Below are positions 40,105 through 50,085 of a stretch of DNA of 64,000 bases, piece by piece. The translations under genes and the position numbers were made by a program. The notes beneath the pieces were generated by a model, which worked only from the letters and a program-made list of their open reading frames with translations, had not been told where the DNA came from and did no database searches. The first letter of the stretch is position 1. Every line of letters starts with the position of its first letter. This DNA is from Candidatus Thalassarchaeaceae archaeon (GTDB taxonomy: Archaea > Thermoplasmatota > Poseidoniia > Poseidoniales > Thalassarchaeaceae): NCBI GenBank assembly GCA_029940695.1, contig JAPYUP010000001.1:1-64000 (forward strand), given 5' to 3'.

Positions 40105-41271
40105 TTGGACAAGTGCCACTCAGTCCTCGAAGGCCAATTGTCCGATAACCCTCCGATCTTGGGAATTGATGATGCTGCCATTCTCTACAAGCATGCGGAC
40201 CTCAATGATTTGATGTTTGTCGCGTTAAATAGGCGTCGTAGCCAGGTTCCCGGAAACGAAGTTACCTATCTCGTAGATAGGAATATCAACTACACCAACG
40301 TATGCACCATCAATTGCCAGTTCTGTTCGTTTTACAGGCCACCTGGGCATCAAGAATCTTATACTCAGAGCGTTGAACAGATTAGTCATAGAATAGACGA
40401 GCTTGAAACTCTTGGAGGTTCAAGGATTCTAATGCAAGGTGGAGTTAATCCAGAACTCTCATTGGATTGGTACGTCGACCTATTAGTAGAGTTACAACTT
40501 CGCCACCCCAGCATAGCCCTTGATTGCTTCTCCCCAATAGAAATTGAGGGAATTGCTGAGGTTTGTGGTAAGACCACGTTTGAGGTGCTACGTATACTAT
40601 CAGAGGCAGGATTGCACGGCCTCCCGGGTGGCGGGGCCGAGATTCTTGTCGATGACATTAGGTTCGCGGTCTCACCCAAAAAAGGCTCATCTGATAATTG
40701 GCTCAAAGTAATGGAAGAAGCTCAAACGCACAATCTGACCACATCTGCGACCAACGTCTTCGGTTTAGGGGAGAGCATTAGTCAACGAATCGAGCACATG
40801 AGTCGTGTCCGTGAGTTGCAGGAAAGATCACTCAATAATGGACTGTCTGGTTTCACGTCATTCGTCTCATGGCCTGTGATGTTAGAAAACAACAGTCTTG
40901 GAAACGGAAATGCTGGTCGCAACAAGATTGAGCTTGGTACTGGTGCTGTAGAGTATTTACGTCATGTTTCCATCTCACGAATATTTTTCCACAACATAGA
41001 TCACATTCAGGCTTCGTGGCCAACTATGGGAATGGATATTGCGCAAATTGCATTGCTAGCTGGAGCAGATGATGCAGGCTCGACAATGATGGAAGAAAAT
41101 GTCGTTTCATCTTCAGGCTCTACTAAGACGGATGCGACTGAATTGGAACTCCAACGAATGATCATCAGTGCTGGATTTGTACCTGTAAAGCGCGATTCTG
41201 AATATAACAAACTGGATGCTTGCCTTCAATTGGGCGACAAATTAGGTTCCATTACAAGTCGAACTCAGTAG
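40105..41271 (+). CDS. mqnC: radical SAM protein, MqnC-like (futalosine pathway)
   Basis: NINYTNVCTINCQFCSFYRPPGHQESY, LMQGGVNPELSLDWYVDLL, GSTMMEENVVSSSG. Confidence 0.83.
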   Translation: MDKCHSVLEGQLSDNPPILGIDDAAILYKHADLNDLMFVALNRRRSQVPGNEVTYLVDRNINYTNVCTINCQFCSFYRPPGHQESYTQSVEQISHRIDELETLGGSRILMQGGVNPELSLDWYVDLLVELQLRHPSIALDCFSPIEIEGIAEVCGKTTFEVLRILSEAGLHGLPGGGAEILVDDIRFAVSPKKGSSDNWLKVMEEAQTHNLTTSATNVFGLGESISQRIEHMSRVRELQERSLNNGLSGFTSFVSWPVMLENNSLGNGNAGRNKIELGTGAVEYLRHVSISRIFFHNIDHIQASWPTMGMDIAQIALLAGADDAGSTMMEENVVSSSGSTKTDATELELQRMIISAGFVPVKRDSEYNKLDACLQLGDKLGSITSRTQ

Positions 41272-42383
41272 TCGGAAATTTCGATTCGGCCGCTTCTGAC
41301 TGGTAACGACTTTGAGACTATTGGATTATCAGCACTTTCCATAGTTAATGGTTGAACCCACACGGTGTTTATGCCCAATCTATTTCTCGTTTTGATTGTA
41401 CCATCCGACTGATCGCCCACGGGCCATGCCCTGCATTCGAAAACTAATTCCCAATGCACAGCTATCAGGGGCGAGTAGATTGATCCGGGCCATTGGCTCT
41501 TCGGTAATTCCAAGGGCCAACCAGTAACTTGGCCGTTTTCATCTTGTTTTTGTGTTTGGAAATAATCTTGAGAGAATTCGGACCATTTCCCATATTCGGA
41601 TGCTCGTAGAGGCTCTAGCATCATTACTCTGCTGTTTGGAACCTGCATGGGGGTAGCCTCCCCAACCCCAGTACCTATCTCGTCACCTGTGTTGATTCGT
41701 TTTTCTGGTAGTTTGGTCGACATCCCGGGCGCTGGCTGCCCCCCCTCTTTCCTTTCAAGCGCTCGTATGAGGGTATCTCTCTCCGGTACTGCTATTCCAA
41801 CTTGGATTCTAGCTCTGCCTATACTAACGGATTCGGGCATATTTGGCAAGGTTGTTATTGTCACCCCACTCCTCGATATTTTGGTGCATACTTGCAAGTC
41901 AGTTAGGGGACTAGAAAGTAGTAATCTTTGCCTTTTTAAATCTCTCATGTTGGCAATCATTCTGAATATCAATGGAAGAAGAAATATTGGGAATGAGATG
42001 AATAGTAGTTTTGGATAATATAGCGGACCAAACTTAAATGATCCAGCAAATGACTTTGATACGATGCCTAGGGAGACTAATCCTGGTTCAATTGCGTGAA
42101 TAAACAGTGAAATAATCAGCAGAATGACAGTTGGTGCAATCAGTTTCCGAGAAATGCTGTGGAGAGGGTCTGGTATGACGTACCAGCCCCTTCGAGTCTT
42201 GTCTATGAAATTCGGTGGATGTTCATTGATTTGACATTCAATCACTGGTAAATGGCGGTAGTCATCTGAGAATTCTTTCCACTCTATGAACCAATCATCA
42301 TTAGCACCAATCTTGAATTTCGGGATTGGGCTATGGTTGGTTTCAACAACCACTTCCAACGCTGGTATCTGGCTCGGATCCAT
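41265..42383 (-). CDS. hypothetical membrane protein
   Basis: Two TM segments, long ORF; start moved to MDPSQIP. Confidence 0.65.
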   Translation of the reverse strand: MDPSQIPALEVVVETNHSPIPKFKIGANDDWFIEWKEFSDDYRHLPVIECQINEHPPNFIDKTRRGWYVIPDPLHSISRKLIAPTVILLIISLFIHAIEPGLVSLGIVSKSFAGSFKFGPLYYPKLLFISFPIFLLPLIFRMIANMRDLKRQRLLLSSPLTDLQVCTKISRSGVTITTLPNMPESVSIGRARIQVGIAVPERDTLIRALERKEGGQPAPGMSTKLPEKRINTGDEIGTGVGEATPMQVPNSRVMMLEPLRASEYGKWSEFSQDYFQTQKQDENGQVTGWPLELPKSQWPGSIYSPLIAVHWELVFECRAWPVGDQSDGTIKTRNRLGINTVWVQPLTMESADNPIVSKSLPVRSGRIEISDY

Positions 42384-42438
42384 CTGTGATGGTTCAAAGG
42401 GGGGATATCTGATTCTTTGAACTGAAAGCGACAATTGT

Positions 42439-43644
42439 CTAACCCCATAGAACTGCCATTGCTGCCCTACCAGCAAGTTTCCTAAACTCTGGAATTTCCC
42501 TGAGCATTTGAATCCCCAACGGAATTGGATTATCGATATCCCCTACTTCGTTAATCAAGTCAATTACTTCTGGTTTGGACCATATCTGGAAAATTTCATC
42601 CAATTCATGGTCCGTCGACTCTGTGAGAAATGCATTTCTAAGGGCCTTTTTCCTCCTCTGATTACTTCTCATATCATTTAATAATCTAGAGATAGCCAGC
42701 ATCCTCTTGACTGAGAGATTACCTTCGTTCAATGCAAGGCTGAGTTCAGGTACTAACAGGTCGACCTGTTTGATGCCTGGTCCTATCCCCCCGCCAGTAG
42801 TGGGCTTGCATAACCCCGCAGCATCCCCGAATAGGGCCACCCTTTCGATTAGTGGGCGCTTGACTAGGCCACTCGGTATGGGGCCGCAATATCGACCAAT
42901 CTCATTGCACTGAGCGAATCGGGCGGACCAAGGGTTACTACTCTGAAGCTTAGACAACAAGTCCTCGCATGAACGGCCATTGAGCAAGTCAGCTTTTGTC
43001 CAAGTCCCAATTCTTGTTGTTTCGCCTGACGGAATGGCCCAAGCAAAAAACCCAGGAGAGTATTCACTTCCAGTGTACATGTCCAACTTGCCGTCTTCAC
43101 CATGGTAACCAGTCACTTCCACTTGGAAGCCAATCATTTGCTCCTTCGGATTCCCCATTCGGAATTTCCTTCGCACCCAAGAATGCGCGCCATCAGCCCC
43201 ACAAAGTAACTTTGCATTGACCTGCAAATCACCATCTGGAGTTTCGACAATGAGGGAAACATGCTCTGCATGAACCTTCGCAGAAGTGGGTTTACTGGAT
43301 AAAAGAAACTTTGCTCCGTTATTGATAGCCTGCAAGACAATTGCTTCGTCGAATAGCTTCCTGCATACTGACCATGTGCGAATTCTACTAGGGTCGCCAA
43401 TTTCGACAGCAGTGCCTGAGGGACTATGGATTCTGGCGCCCCAAATCCCAGACAAGATAGTTTGCTCCAGACCAACAGCAGACATTGCTCCGGGATTGAC
43501 TAGTCCAGCACACTGAAAGGGACGGCCGACCTCTGAATGTTCCTCAATCAGCAAAACACTGTGGCCATGCTCGCAGAATCTCCGTGAGAGGTAACCTCCG
43601 ATGGGTCCTGCACCAACTACGACGACGTCGTACTGTGCAATCAT
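42439..43644 (-). CDS. geranylgeranyl reductase family flavoprotein
   Basis: VVGAGPIGGYLSRRF, GRPFQCAGLVNPGA, GDAAGLCKPTTGGGIGPG. Confidence 0.93.
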   Translation of the reverse strand: MIAQYDVVVVGAGPIGGYLSRRFCEHGHSVLLIEEHSEVGRPFQCAGLVNPGAMSAVGLEQTILSGIWGARIHSPSGTAVEIGDPSRIRTWSVCRKLFDEAIVLQAINNGAKFLLSSKPTSAKVHAEHVSLIVETPDGDLQVNAKLLCGADGAHSWVRRKFRMGNPKEQMIGFQVEVTGYHGEDGKLDMYTGSEYSPGFFAWAIPSGETTRIGTWTKADLLNGRSCEDLLSKLQSSNPWSARFAQCNEIGRYCGPIPSGLVKRPLIERVALFGDAAGLCKPTTGGGIGPGIKQVDLLVPELSLALNEGNLSVKRMLAISRLLNDMRSNQRRKKALRNAFLTESTDHELDEIFQIWSKPEVIDLINEVGDIDNPIPLGIQMLREIPEFRKLAGRAAMAVLWG

Positions 43645-43671
43645 GTGAATACACCTAAGACCGGAGTACTA

Positions 43672-45933
43672 CTATTTTCCCCTTCGTTTGGACTGGATTC
43701 GCTTCTTGAGAATGCCAATCAGACTACTGGCATCCATCTTTGCGATGGATTCGATGGATTCGCTACGGACTAGTTCGACTGCTTCTTCAACAGTCACGCC
43801 AAGATTTTCGGACATCGATCGAATGGTGCTGATTTGTCTCTCAGTCGCAGGTGAGGAATTATCTAGGATTATCAGTTTATCAATGACTTCGCTTGCAGTG
43901 CCATCCCGGCCACCAGTAAGAGAATCGATTTCAATAACCCCCTGCTCCTTAAGGAACACATCCAAATCGATCGCCAGTTTGTCGGCTAGTTTTATGATCA
44001 AGGCTACCTGCTTCTCACTGGCTGGAACTCCCCCTTGTATCTGATTACTGAGAGAATCGATGACCCTCCTAATATCATCTCCAGAAAGTGCCCCTATGTC
44101 GTCCACCCCAAGAATCTCGTGTTTTTCTTCCTCTGTCATCCGACTGATCATGCTATCGAGGTATTGCAATTGACGCAGTGTCGGTTTTTTCCTCCTGCGT
44201 TCAAGAGCGTTGTTATGCATCCCCCTAAACACATCAACAAAATCATTCCACGTAGCCGCAGCATCAGCATTTCCAAGCTCAATCTTGTCTAAGCTTTGTT
44301 CCATCGATGAAGTAAATTCGGATGTGAACAAGCCGTCCACAATGAGTGCATCTTGGTTGTAATGGGGAACAACATCGAGCCATAGTAGCCTCCCATTGGA
44401 AGTTGGTGAGAGAGAGCGGCCGTCCTTGTCCACGTAACCCCTGTCCACTAGTTTTGTCACCGTGGACACGTAGGTAGAGGGCCTACCTATGCCCGCACTC
44501 TTCATTTGTAGGATAATGGAACTCTCCGAGAACCTTCTGGGGGGCTTAGTCACATCAGTAGTTAGAGTTGGTTCCCCATCGAATTCCCATGCAGAGCCAA
44601 TTATGAATCCAGATTCTGGAGGCTTTGTTGCTACATTTGACATATACTTGGAAAAAGCTGCTTCCCATCCAGCGTGAGTTCTCCAACTTGAAGTCCCATA
44701 GAGTGGTAAATCCAAACCTTCGCATGACATGACAATCTGTCGTCTCTCCCTTACCGAATCAGACATTTGACTGGCAGCGAAACGTGCCCAAACTAACGAA
44801 TAGAGGGCACCTTCGTCCTTGTCGGAATCGATCGACTCCACATTTGGGTCGGTGGGACGTATTGCTTCGTGAGCATCCTGAACCTTGCTTTTGGAAGATT
44901 TCTTAGATTCGCCCACACCACTGCCGAGGTGATTTGTACCGAACTTCTTGGAAATCAAATCCCTAATACTCTCTCTCGCGTCAGCATTAGTCCTAGTAGA
45001 GTCCGTTCTAATGTAGGTAATGTGGCCAGCTTGATAAAGAGAGGAAGCTACACCACTGGTCTTGGAAATTGACCATCCTAAGTTAGAGTTTGCCGATTGC
45101 AGCATGGTATCGGTAGTAAACGGTGGTTTAGGTCGCCTCCTAATTATTCCATCCTCCACAGATTCTACAGTTAGTGAGTCCGATCCCCGGAGCGCGTCAT
45201 ATGCGGAATTAGCCAGTTTAGAATTTGATGTTCTATCGGGGCGGTGCTTCCCATCATCGCCCGTCCAAGATTCAGAATCAGTTTTCTCATGGAACTTCAC
45301 TTTCAGATTGACGCCATTTGAATCGACAGATACGGAGTGGTACTCCTTTGGAACATGGGCTTCCCTCTCCAGTTCCCTATCCACTACGAAACCAAGTGCC
45401 GGCGTCTGCACCCTCCCCATAGACCTAAGCTTCCACGATCTACAGAATTTCGAGCATCTATATCCGACTAGCCTATCCATGAATCGCCTAACCAAGGCCG
45501 CTTTTACAAGATCCATATCCAGACTACGAGAGTTCTTCAGTGCATCAGTTACAGCCTTCTTGGTGATTTCGTTGAACGAAACTCTGGTTACTGAGGCGAA
45601 TTCAGAAAAGATGATTTCCAACCGCCAGGCAATGAATTCGCCCTCGCGATCAGGATCGGTAGCGATGAATACCTCTTCCACTCCAGAAGCTGAGGCTTTG
45701 GCAATGATTTTCCCGATGATAGATTCAGCCCTATCGGTCCACATCCATGGGGGATTAGGGAGCTCACCTGGTTTGGAAGCCCAGAGTGCTTTGGAGCTAT
45801 CCTTCGTACCCCTTTTTGATGGTAAGTCTTGTACGTGGCCGTTGCATGCCTCGACAATCCAACCCTTGCCGAGGTATTTCTTGATAGTACGAGCCTTCGC
45901 CTTCGATTCTAGAATTACAAGTTTCATGTTCAC
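43672..45933 (-). CDS. topA: DNA topoisomerase I (type IA)
   Basis: LVILESKAKARTIKKYLG, TDPDREGE, ITYIRTDSTR. MKLVILE at 45927 is a likely start. Confidence 0.96.
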   Translation of the reverse strand: MNMKLVILESKAKARTIKKYLGKGWIVEACNGHVQDLPSKRGTKDSSKALWASKPGELPNPPWMWTDRAESIIGKIIAKASASGVEEVFIATDPDREGEFIAWRLEIIFSEFASVTRVSFNEITKKAVTDALKNSRSLDMDLVKAALVRRFMDRLVGYRCSKFCRSWKLRSMGRVQTPALGFVVDRELEREAHVPKEYHSVSVDSNGVNLKVKFHEKTDSESWTGDDGKHRPDRTSNSKLANSAYDALRGSDSLTVESVEDGIIRRRPKPPFTTDTMLQSANSNLGWSISKTSGVASSLYQAGHITYIRTDSTRTNADARESIRDLISKKFGTNHLGSGVGESKKSSKSKVQDAHEAIRPTDPNVESIDSDKDEGALYSLVWARFAASQMSDSVRERRQIVMSCEGLDLPLYGTSSWRTHAGWEAAFSKYMSNVATKPPESGFIIGSAWEFDGEPTLTTDVTKPPRRFSESSIILQMKSAGIGRPSTYVSTVTKLVDRGYVDKDGRSLSPTSNGRLLWLDVVPHYNQDALIVDGLFTSEFTSSMEQSLDKIELGNADAAATWNDFVDVFRGMHNNALERRRKKPTLRQLQYLDSMISRMTEEEKHEILGVDDIGALSGDDIRRVIDSLSNQIQGGVPASEKQVALIIKLADKLAIDLDVFLKEQGVIEIDSLTGGRDGTASEVIDKLIILDNSSPATERQISTIRSMSENLGVTVEEAVELVRSESIESIAKMDASSLIGILKKRIQSKRRGK

Positions 45934-46043
45934 ACCTTGCTATTGACCTCTAGGTTCCCGGTGCCGGTACGAACCATGTATAAACGTGAGCAGTCAATAC
46001 GAATTCCAACGCGCGTGAGCGCAGGCCTGCGCGTGAAGCCGAA

Positions 46044-46496
46044 CTAAGAGAGTAGTGATTCTCTATGAGCCTGCTCATCCCATTCTTTATCGAACGCAGG
46101 GCCAAGACATCCGTCACATCCCGGGTATCCTGCTTCGGCTAATTGTAGTAAATTTTCACAAAGCAATTCACTGAATCTCTTTGTCTCAACTGGAATCCAT
46201 ATTGCCTCCAAGGATGTTGGCTTATTGTTACCAACGATGGCAATCAATCTATCGTCCTTGTAGAAAGTCAAGTGTTGAGGTGTTCCTTCTGAATATTGGA
46301 GAGTTTCTACATTAATGACTAGAGATGGTGCAATTTCGTTAATCTCCAACATTCTAGAGTTGTCATGGTTCCAATAATTATCGGACTCCCATTTGGAGTG
46401 TGACTCACCTGAACAGGGGATAATTGTCACAGGAGACAGCTTTAGAATCAGCCTTGCCAATTCGGCAATGGCGGTTTCTCCAGTTGTTGCGGTCAT
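46044..46496 (-). CDS. hypothetical protein, 150 aa
   Basis: ORF; TTCAAT 28 nt upstream of ATG. Confidence 0.65.
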   Translation of the reverse strand: MTATTGETAIAELARLILKLSPVTIIPCSGESHSKWESDNYWNHDNSRMLEINEIAPSLVINVETLQYSEGTPQHLTFYKDDRLIAIVGNNKPTSLEAIWIPVETKRFSELLCENLLQLAEAGYPGCDGCLGPAFDKEWDEQAHRESLLS

Positions 46497-46548
46497 GCTA
46501 CTCTATTCTTGCGCAACGATTGAAGAATAAGTGCCTTTAGCCACAACG

Positions 46549-47652
46549 ATGGGGTTAGCATGGAGAATGCTTGCTAATCCAACATTAAAGATGATTGATT
46601 CGGAACGCGCGCACTCTCGCACCATCTCTTTGCTATCTAGATTAGGTGAGAGGCCAACCGGACAGTATTTCCTAAACCAGATATATCGTTCGCCCGAACT
46701 CCCAATAGAAGTCTTCGATATGCTATTTCATCATCCTTTGGGGCTAGCGGCCGGTTTTGACAAGGGTGCGGAAGCTCTGCTATCTTGGCCTGCACTTGGA
46801 TTCTCATGGAGCGAGTATGGGGGAGTAACTCGCTATCCCCAAGATGGTAATCCCAAGCCAAGGATGTTCAGAGCTAACAAAGACAGGGCATTGGTGAATA
46901 ACATGGGACTCAACAATCCGGGGGCCTCTGCTGTGAGGGACAGGTTAATTGCACGCAAAGCAGTTAATAGATGGCCGAAGTCACCGGTAGCAGCAAACAT
47001 TGGCCGTTCGCTAAAGGTGGATAATGAGCACGTTTCTAGTGACTATTCAGCAACTTTGGACATTCTCTGGGATTACGCCGATTTCTTTGTCTTGAACATA
47101 TCATCACCGAACACCCCTGGATTGAGGAATCTGCAAGAAGAAGATCTGCTCGAAGGCGTATTGCGCTCTTGTATTGATATTCGTGGAAGAAAGCACGAAT
47201 CGAAACCAATCCTCCTGAAACTCTCTCCTGATTCATCAGACGAAGATACTTTGGAAACTACACGCATAGCAATGGGTCTGGGCATCGATGGCTTCGTAGC
47301 AACCAATACCACCGTCAGTAGACCTGTACCTCTCACTACACAATCTAGGAAAGCACTTGCTCACGATGGTGGGCTGTCAGGTCGTCCCCTCCATGATAGG
47401 GCAATTGAACTCATCGAACTGGTTTACCAAGAGTCTAGTGGAGAGGTTCCAATAATCGGCGTGGGTGGAATAGAATCCACTGATACTGCATGGAATGCCA
47501 TCACCTCGGGTGCTTCGCTTCTACAATTGTATTCTTCTATGGTTTTCAATGGCCCCTCAATCGTCTCGAATATAGTCAAGGGTCTCGTCAGGAAGACCAA
47601 TGAATCTGGTTTCTCAGGAATTGGCGAAGCTGTCGGGTACAAACACATTTAG
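46549..47652 (+). CDS. pyrD: dihydroorotate dehydrogenase, class 2 (quinone-type)
   Basis: GLAAGFDKGAEALLSWPALGFSWSEYGGVT, NNMGLNNPGA, NISSPNTPGLRNLQ. Confidence 0.92.
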   Translation: MGLAWRMLANPTLKMIDSERAHSRTISLLSRLGERPTGQYFLNQIYRSPELPIEVFDMLFHHPLGLAAGFDKGAEALLSWPALGFSWSEYGGVTRYPQDGNPKPRMFRANKDRALVNNMGLNNPGASAVRDRLIARKAVNRWPKSPVAANIGRSLKVDNEHVSSDYSATLDILWDYADFFVLNISSPNTPGLRNLQEEDLLEGVLRSCIDIRGRKHESKPILLKLSPDSSDEDTLETTRIAMGLGIDGFVATNTTVSRPVPLTTQSRKALAHDGGLSGRPLHDRAIELIELVYQESSGEVPIIGVGGIESTDTAWNAITSGASLLQLYSSMVFNGPSIVSNIVKGLVRKTNESGFSGIGEAVGYKHI

Positions 47653-47681
47653 CACTATGCCACCGCACTGAGTTGAAGAAT

Positions 47682-48632
47682 ATGGCCGACCTCTCCGTAG
47701 GTGTACCTGGATTAGACATGCATAATCCGTTGATGTTGGCCTCCGGAGTGCAAGGGGGCAGTGCTGGGGCGCTGCACAGAGTTGCCGCTAGTGATGCAGG
47801 AGGATTGGTGACAAAATCCATTGGCCCTGTTCCAAGGGAGATGTATCCAGGGCCGGTATGTGTCGAAGCAATGGACTCCGTTATACTCAATGCGATGGGG
47901 CTTCCCAACCCCGGAGCTGATGCTTTTGCTGAGATCATATCGAATGAGCAATTTTCTAAGCCTGTGTTGGTGTCAATCTTTGGGGGTGACACGGAAAATT
48001 TTGTTGAAGTAGCTCAAAAAATGTCCGAGTCGGGTGCCGAAGCACTAGAACTGAACCTATCCTGCCCCCATTCCAAACCAGGTAGTCGGGAATTGATTAT
48101 TGGACAACAGCCAGAATTGATTCGTGAGGTTGTTACAGCAGTCAGGGATGCTGTGGATATTCCCCTGTATGCGAAGTTAACGCCAAACACTAGTAATATT
48201 ACAATTGAAGCGAAAGCAGCACTCGAAGCAGGAGCAGATGGTCTATCTCTGATTAACACTGTTTCGGCAATAGAAGTCGACCCCTTCGCAGGGAGGCCGA
48301 TTATAGGAAATCTTCTGTGTGGAATGTCAGGCCCGGCAATCAGGCCAATCGCACAGAGAAAGGTGGCTGAAATCTCCTTGGCGATGCTACGAGGTGAGCT
48401 TCCCGCTGCACCCATCATAGGAATGGGGGGGATCTGTTCTGGGCTGGATGTTGTCAGATTCGTGATGCTTGGAGCATCGGCAGTTCAGATTGGTAGTGCC
48501 TTGATTTGGGGGGACGTGGATAAATTCAAAGAAATCTCTTTTGAGTTATCTGAATTCATGGATCAAAACGGCTATCAAAATATCTCATCGATGCAGGGGA
48601 TCGCGCTGGATTCATTGGAGGGGTTGTCGTGA
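47682..48632 (+). CDS. pyrD: dihydroorotate dehydrogenase, class 1B catalytic subunit
   Basis: LNLSCPHSKPG, KLTPNTSNI, GMGGICSGLDVVRFVMLGASAVQIG. Confidence 0.93.
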   Translation: MADLSVGVPGLDMHNPLMLASGVQGGSAGALHRVAASDAGGLVTKSIGPVPREMYPGPVCVEAMDSVILNAMGLPNPGADAFAEIISNEQFSKPVLVSIFGGDTENFVEVAQKMSESGAEALELNLSCPHSKPGSRELIIGQQPELIREVVTAVRDAVDIPLYAKLTPNTSNITIEAKAALEAGADGLSLINTVSAIEVDPFAGRPIIGNLLCGMSGPAIRPIAQRKVAEISLAMLRGELPAAPIIGMGGICSGLDVVRFVMLGASAVQIGSALIWGDVDKFKEISFELSEFMDQNGYQNISSMQGIALDSLEGLS

Positions 48633-49612
48633 GTTTGAGAGCCTCTCCCCACAATCGACCACAGCTTGACATGCCTAGGCTTTCAGATGCCTGTACACTC
48701 AGGCTGGCTCACTCATTTGAGGCCAGGAATTTGATTTCTGTCCCTACCCCCCTCCCTCTAGTCGAAGTACAACACGAAGCCGAAGGAATAGTCACTCTTT
48801 GGGTGCAGGTGCCTCATTCTTTGGCATCACAATATCGACCAGGTCAATACTTCATGTGCTGGAATCCTTATGATTCAACTGGTGGCATGAGTCGTTCTCA
48901 CCACCACTCTGAGAAACCATATAGCGTAGGAGACGTGAGAATCGGCCACTCTCATGATAACGAATGGAGTGGAACTGATACAGTGTGTCAGAGCCGTGCA
49001 TTTCTTGGATTCACCGTAAAGGACCTGGGGAGACAGAGTGGTGAATTGACAAGAATGAGGGCTGGAGACTGGTTAGCCATTAGGGGCCCATTCGGGACAG
49101 CTTTCCCTGACATGAATGCTGGAGTCCGGTTGATTCTGGTATCCGGTGGGATTGGCTCTACTCCCATGCACATGGTAGCCCGAGAAGCGAGGCACAAGCT
49201 AGGGGATGGGATTCGGATTGAAGCGATCATGGGATTTCGAAATATTGCGGAATCTCATTACATTCCACGAATGGAATCAGTCTGTGACTACCTTCGCATT
49301 ACAACAGACGACGGTTCTCTTGGAACGGCAGGGTTTCCAACGGGTCTTCTTCCTGAATTACTCGACAATACTCACGATGGTCAAACAATACTTCTCACCT
49401 GTGGACCAGAGCCTATGATGGCACCAGTTCTACAGATTGCCGTGGATTCAAAAATCGAATGTTATGCAGCTATGGAGAGATATCTACCCTGTTCAGTAGC
49501 CGTCTGCGGTCTGTGCATGGTCGGAGATCGCCTCACTTGCATAGACGGCCCGGTTATGGAAGGCGACTGGTTGTTACAGCAGGATGATTTCGGCTCAGCA
49601 CATAATCCCTGA
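48629..49612 (+). CDS. pyrK: dihydroorotate dehydrogenase electron transfer subunit
   Basis: RPGQYFMCW, RGPFGTAF, GGIGSTPM, C-terminal Cys cluster CSVAVCGLCMVGDRLTC. Confidence 0.92.
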   Translation: MSLRASPHNRPQLDMPRLSDACTLRLAHSFEARNLISVPTPLPLVEVQHEAEGIVTLWVQVPHSLASQYRPGQYFMCWNPYDSTGGMSRSHHHSEKPYSVGDVRIGHSHDNEWSGTDTVCQSRAFLGFTVKDLGRQSGELTRMRAGDWLAIRGPFGTAFPDMNAGVRLILVSGGIGSTPMHMVAREARHKLGDGIRIEAIMGFRNIAESHYIPRMESVCDYLRITTDDGSLGTAGFPTGLLPELLDNTHDGQTILLTCGPEPMMAPVLQIAVDSKIECYAAMERYLPCSVAVCGLCMVGDRLTCIDGPVMEGDWLLQQDDFGSAHNP

Positions 49613-49661
49613 GTATTGCCCCAGTAGTCATCCTTAACGAGAGGAGTCAGTAGGGACTAAC

Positions 49662-50045
49662 ATGTCACTCAGTCGTTCCAGCCGACTTCTGGTAGTCGGA
49701 TTGCTATGTGTTGCTGTTTTGGGCATGGCGATGATTAGCATTGAGCCAGAAGTACAATACTCCGTGGATGAGGTGCTATCATCGCCCTTGGACTTTGAGG
49801 ACAGAATAGTATTCCTCAGAGGCAAGGTCACAATTGATAGCCTAGATTCGCAGACAAAGACCTTCGATCTTGGTGGCGTTTCAACCTCACTGGTGGTAGA
49901 TTTCACCGGTGTAGCCATTCCTGATGGGTTCCACGAGGGACTTACCATAGCTGTTCGCGGCACTTTAATGAACTCTGATGAGGGTTGGATACTAAACGCA
50001 CATGAAATACAAACTGGTTGCCCGTCAAAATATCAGGCTGCATAG
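49662..50045 (+). CDS. ccmE: CcmE-like cytochrome c maturation heme chaperone (CxxxY type)
   Basis: N-terminal TM, OB-fold-like LRGKV...LVVDFTGVAIPDGFHEGLTIAVRGTL, terminal TGCPSKY. Confidence 0.82.
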   Translation: MSLSRSSRLLVVGLLCVAVLGMAMISIEPEVQYSVDEVLSSPLDFEDRIVFLRGKVTIDSLDSQTKTFDLGGVSTSLVVDFTGVAIPDGFHEGLTIAVRGTLMNSDEGWILNAHEIQTGCPSKYQAA

Positions 50046-50085
50046 CAAAGGGATTATTCATAGGTAACCTCTTCACTGGTCCATT

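Noticed and set aside
45062-45946. 294-aa plus-strand ORF
   Set aside because: Fully antisense to topA, which has clear catalytic motifs; composition not protein-like.
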